A stretch of 20,343 bases of DNA from Lenisia limosa (taxonomy: Eukaryota; Breviatea). The notes under the pieces are model-generated. The model ran no database searches. It was not told the DNA's origin and saw only the letters and a list, made by a program, of their open reading frames with translations. Below are positions 17,592 through 20,343 of the stretch, piece after piece. The translations under genes were made by a program, and so were the position numbers. The stretch covers positions 1 through 20,343 of the forward strand of contig LPNZ01006601.1 in assembly GCA_001655205.1 (NCBI GenBank). The letters run 5' to 3'. How positions within the stretch are numbered: position 1 is the first letter of the stretch; each line of letters starts with the position of its first letter.

Positions 17592-20131
17592 ATGTTAATG
17601 AGCGTGCTATTATTTGTGTTGCTATTTCTTCCAATCAGCCTCTTTGGCCAGACCCTTACCCATGACTCCACTGTGGCTTTTGAAGGTTAGCTGGTTGACT
17701 ATGCGTTCTATATGTCACCTCTTTTTACCAAGCACTGAATGTCACATTGCTCTTAGCTTTGATATATCAAGCCTGATTGGACTTTTCTTACACATGCATA
17801 TGATAAAACGCTGTGAGGTCCTCTTATTGCTAATACAATAAACCATTTGTGGGGTCTGCTATTTTCATCCAAGATAAGCCTCCAAGGTAACAAACTTAGG
17901 GACAGTGAGGGCTACAGTATTTTGCGATGAGTGCCCCCCTGCCGCTTCCCAGCCTTGTGGTCAGGTATGTGGACGAAAACACCGCTCCAAAGGCCGTTCT
18001 GAAGCCTTTGTACAAAAAAACAAAATATCCATGACCCAGTTGTCAAGGATTTGTTTCACTTCTTTTTCCTTTTTGTATAATAACACCAATCTACCAGGCC
18101 GTAGTAAACTCTTGCGGAGAGGCTTGCAGCACAACTGGTACGGGTTATAATGTCAACCAGTGTCTTTACAAAGCATCTCTCGGAGTGTGCGGTATGAGTG
18201 TAGGCAGGGGGTCAGGTGCTACCAGGTTGTCCTAATCTAATATTTTTCATCACTAAAAAAATATATATTCTCGTAGATTGACTGGGAAATTAGTTCATAG
18301 GGGGGCTACCTTTGATAGTATTCTTCTTCCTTAGTGTAATTGCCTGATAATGCCTTTGTGTTGATATAATCATATGCATATGATATGTATTTTCTAACAG
18401 TCACTTCTCTTTCCGCACCCCTTCATCTCTGCTCTTGCTGCAGGTGAAGGACAATTGCGGTAACAGCTGCATGGATATGCCAGGTAGTGCATGTCTTACC
18501 GGCTTTTGTGTTGAAGGTGTGTGGAGGGGGGGGGGTATTTTTTAACATTTGTGACGGGTATCATTTTATGAAAGTTATTACAGGCTGAAGGTTGTGTTAT
18601 TTCCACTACGTTATGATACTACTGCATCGTGTGTGTTTTTCAATACATTCCGACTCTTGTTCAAACTAGTTTAACTTGTAAGGAAAGTGCAAAGTGCCCA
18701 CAAGCTGCGGGGATTACCAGACACTCTTTGAAGATGGTATGTGGCTGTGCAGTTGCCCTTGGGGTGGTGATCTTGTTTGTTGGTGTGTTTTCGTTTTACT
18801 CATTGGAATATCAGATTATTGGGTTCGTGGTGAGTAAGCCAATACTCTCTATTTAGATTTCTTTCATTTTTCCTCACCCTTCCCCCAGATACCTTGAGTG
18901 TCAAAGAAGTCAGTGTTGATGGAGTCATACAAGATGTTGTGTGTGACAACAGACGTAAGAGGGCTTCTTTTGCGTCTTGTGTGCTCTAATGTTATCTAAT
19001 CCTTTATTTTCTGTACTCTCCTATCACTGGGGCATCACTCCATCCGAAATAGACCTGGACAATATACTTTATCGAGGATTTATTGAAGATTCAGTATTCT
19101 ATTTTTACAATTGAAGTCTTGTTTTCTCTGATTTTGCACTGTCATTTCGTTTTTCTGTTTCTACTCATTTTCAATTGCCTTCGCTTGCTAATAGCTGATA
19201 TTTTTCTTTCATTTGTTTCCACTTAACCCCCCTCCCCCAGCTCTGATTCTTGGGGGCGGTTGGATGTTTGTGCGGCGCTTGAAGCCCTACGCAACTGCCT
19301 TTTTCCCTTGTACTGACAACACTGTTGGTATGCTGATTCATTCTGTTTTTTTGAACCGCAAATGTTTGCGAAGTGACACTATCAAATGTCTTGGCTTCTT
19401 TCTTTACACCCCACCTTCTTAGGCTCAGCTTCTTTCGGGACATACGTTGCGGATCACCTGGCTGACGCAACCTTTTCAATGAAGTGTGTTCTTGGGATAT
19501 TTAGTTTAAATTATATTGACATCAAATTCGTGGGTTAATTCATTTGATTATTTCATTTGCGTACGTTATTTAAGAAACCAACAGGAAGCCAATTCCCTTC
19601 ACGCACCTCAGGTACGACAACATCCCCCATACCCAGCGGCTCTTTGCTTACGGCACATTCAGCGGGTGGACTGTTATGGACAATGATATGATTGCTGTGG
19701 GGGGGGGGGGTGAAAGAAACTATAGACGGGAAACTAGATNNNNNNNNNNNNNNNNNNNNNNNNNNNNNNNNNNNNNNNNNNNNNNNNNNNNNNNNNNNNN
19801 NNNNNNNNNNNNNNNNNNNNNNNNNNNCCTTTTAGACACAAACGGTCTGTAACGTTGACCGCATGGTTGTTGCTACTAGTCTCAACCAAAGCCCCCATAA
19901 CCTTGCCATGTGCAATAGGGCAACTGGTAAGTGGGATGCGCTTTATATCATACTATATCGTTTATTATATAGCAGTGAGAAATAAAATAAGGTAGTATCT
20001 GGCCGAAGCCGTCTACACCATCACGCGTATTACATGTATACCATAATACTGGGTTGGCAGTAGTGTTATTGTATATTATGCTTTTTTTTTTGCTAGGTGC
20101 AATTGTGCAATATAGTACAACAAGTCTTTGA
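17592..20131 (+). CDS. secreted cysteine-rich protein, unrecognised
   Basis: Exons: 17592-17685, 17879-17964, 18098-18199, 18444-18520, 18670-18782, 18889-18954, 19241-19327, 19423-19483, 19612-19696, 19836-19926, 20097-20131. The sum is 897 nt and 298 residues, with every phase consistent. The N-terminus is a clear signal peptide (LLFVLLFLPISLFG, cleavage likely after residue 19-21). About 19 cysteines follow, dense at residues 45-150, with pairs such as FCDEC, SCGEAC, NCGNSC and CGC. The C-terminal half has fewer cysteines and looks beta-rich (AYGTFSGWTVMDNDMIA). There is no C-terminal membrane helix, so it is probably secreted. I know no family with this pattern. The donors at 18199, 18520 and 18782 were set by phase among alternatives, and a gap lies in intron 9. 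It is divergent from the DUF6884-like gene. Confidence 0.75.
19740..19827. other. assembly gap (N-run)
   Basis: There are 88 N bases in intron 9 of the Cys-rich gene. The flanking exons agree in phase (both phase 0), so no exon needs to be missing. Confidence 0.98.
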
Positions 20132-20283
20132 GCGTTATGACTTGGGCTTCCCTGCGGTCCGAAAAAGAACAGTACTATTTAGAATAGCTATCGAAAATTT
20201 CACTCTTTTTTGGGACCAGAGGGAAGCCATATTGTGGTATTGATAATGTATCATATTATTTATTGGCCTTTACTTGGTTTTAT

Positions 20284-20289
20284 AATAAA
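20284..20289 (+). terminator. polyadenylation signal of Cys-rich gene
   Basis: AATAAA lies about 150 nt after the stop codon of the secreted Cys-rich gene. It is the only canonical hexamer on the plus strand of this 3' flank. Use is inferred. Confidence 0.45.
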
Positions 20290-20343
20290 ACTGGAAGTAT
20301 ATTCCATCCTATCAGGAATTACCTCTGAGAAGCGAAGTCCATA

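Noticed and set aside
17285-17665. 126-codon plus-strand open frame with a hydrophobic segment
   Set aside because: It overlaps the antisense first exon of the DUF6884-like gene and the signal-peptide exon of the Cys-rich gene in another frame. It has no recognisable features.
18737-18856. A transmembrane-looking stretch after residue KM in the Cys-rich gene (ALGVVILFVGVFSFY...)
   Set aside because: Splicing at 18782 is required by phase with the exon at 18889, and it removes most of the hydrophobic run. What remains is too short for a membrane helix.

Overview
The window comes from a nuclear genome of a flagellated (ciliated) eukaryote, most likely a protist or alga. Open frames are short, but they join through canonical GT-AG introns with matching phase into recognisable eukaryotic proteins. 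These are a CCR4-NOT subunit 2 (NOT2), prefoldin subunit 6 and dynein regulatory complex subunit 5 (DRC5/TCTE1). I count roughly 60 introns in 20 kb, mostly 45-300 nt long, with one of only 25 nt. Eight N-runs interrupt the sequence, many beside homopolymers. I cannot name the lineage from sequence alone.

Layout. 1-671: non-coding, with a dispersed repeat and a gap. 672-4102 (-): multi-exon gene of unknown identity. 4103-4287: short divergent promoter. 4288-6876 (+): NOT2, ten exons. 7188-7629 (+): prefoldin subunit 6, three exons. 8228-10925 (-): unrecognised gene with two related N-terminal segments and an S/T-P-rich basic tail. 10926-11276: divergent promoter. 11277-16026 (+): DRC5, at least 18 exons. 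16193-17433 (-): small five-exon gene resembling the prokaryotic DUF6884/YaaA-like fold. 17434-17591: 158-bp divergent promoter. 17592-20131 (+): secreted cysteine-rich protein, 11 exons. 20132-20343: 3' flank.

The genes do not form a pathway. NOT2 (mRNA deadenylation), prefoldin (actin/tubulin folding) and DRC5 (axonemal nexin link) are housekeeping or ciliary. Three neighbouring pairs are divergent and share intergenic regions of 158-351 bp; two pairs are convergent. Gene models were assembled by hand from splice phase and family resemblance, and each entry says where a junction is uncertain. No tRNA, rRNA, CRISPR array, operon or clear autonomous transposon was seen. The most unusual features are the two unrecognised multi-exon genes, the DUF6884-like gene, the lineage-specific Cys-rich secreted protein, a small dispersed repeat, and G-runs just inside many 5' splice sites.
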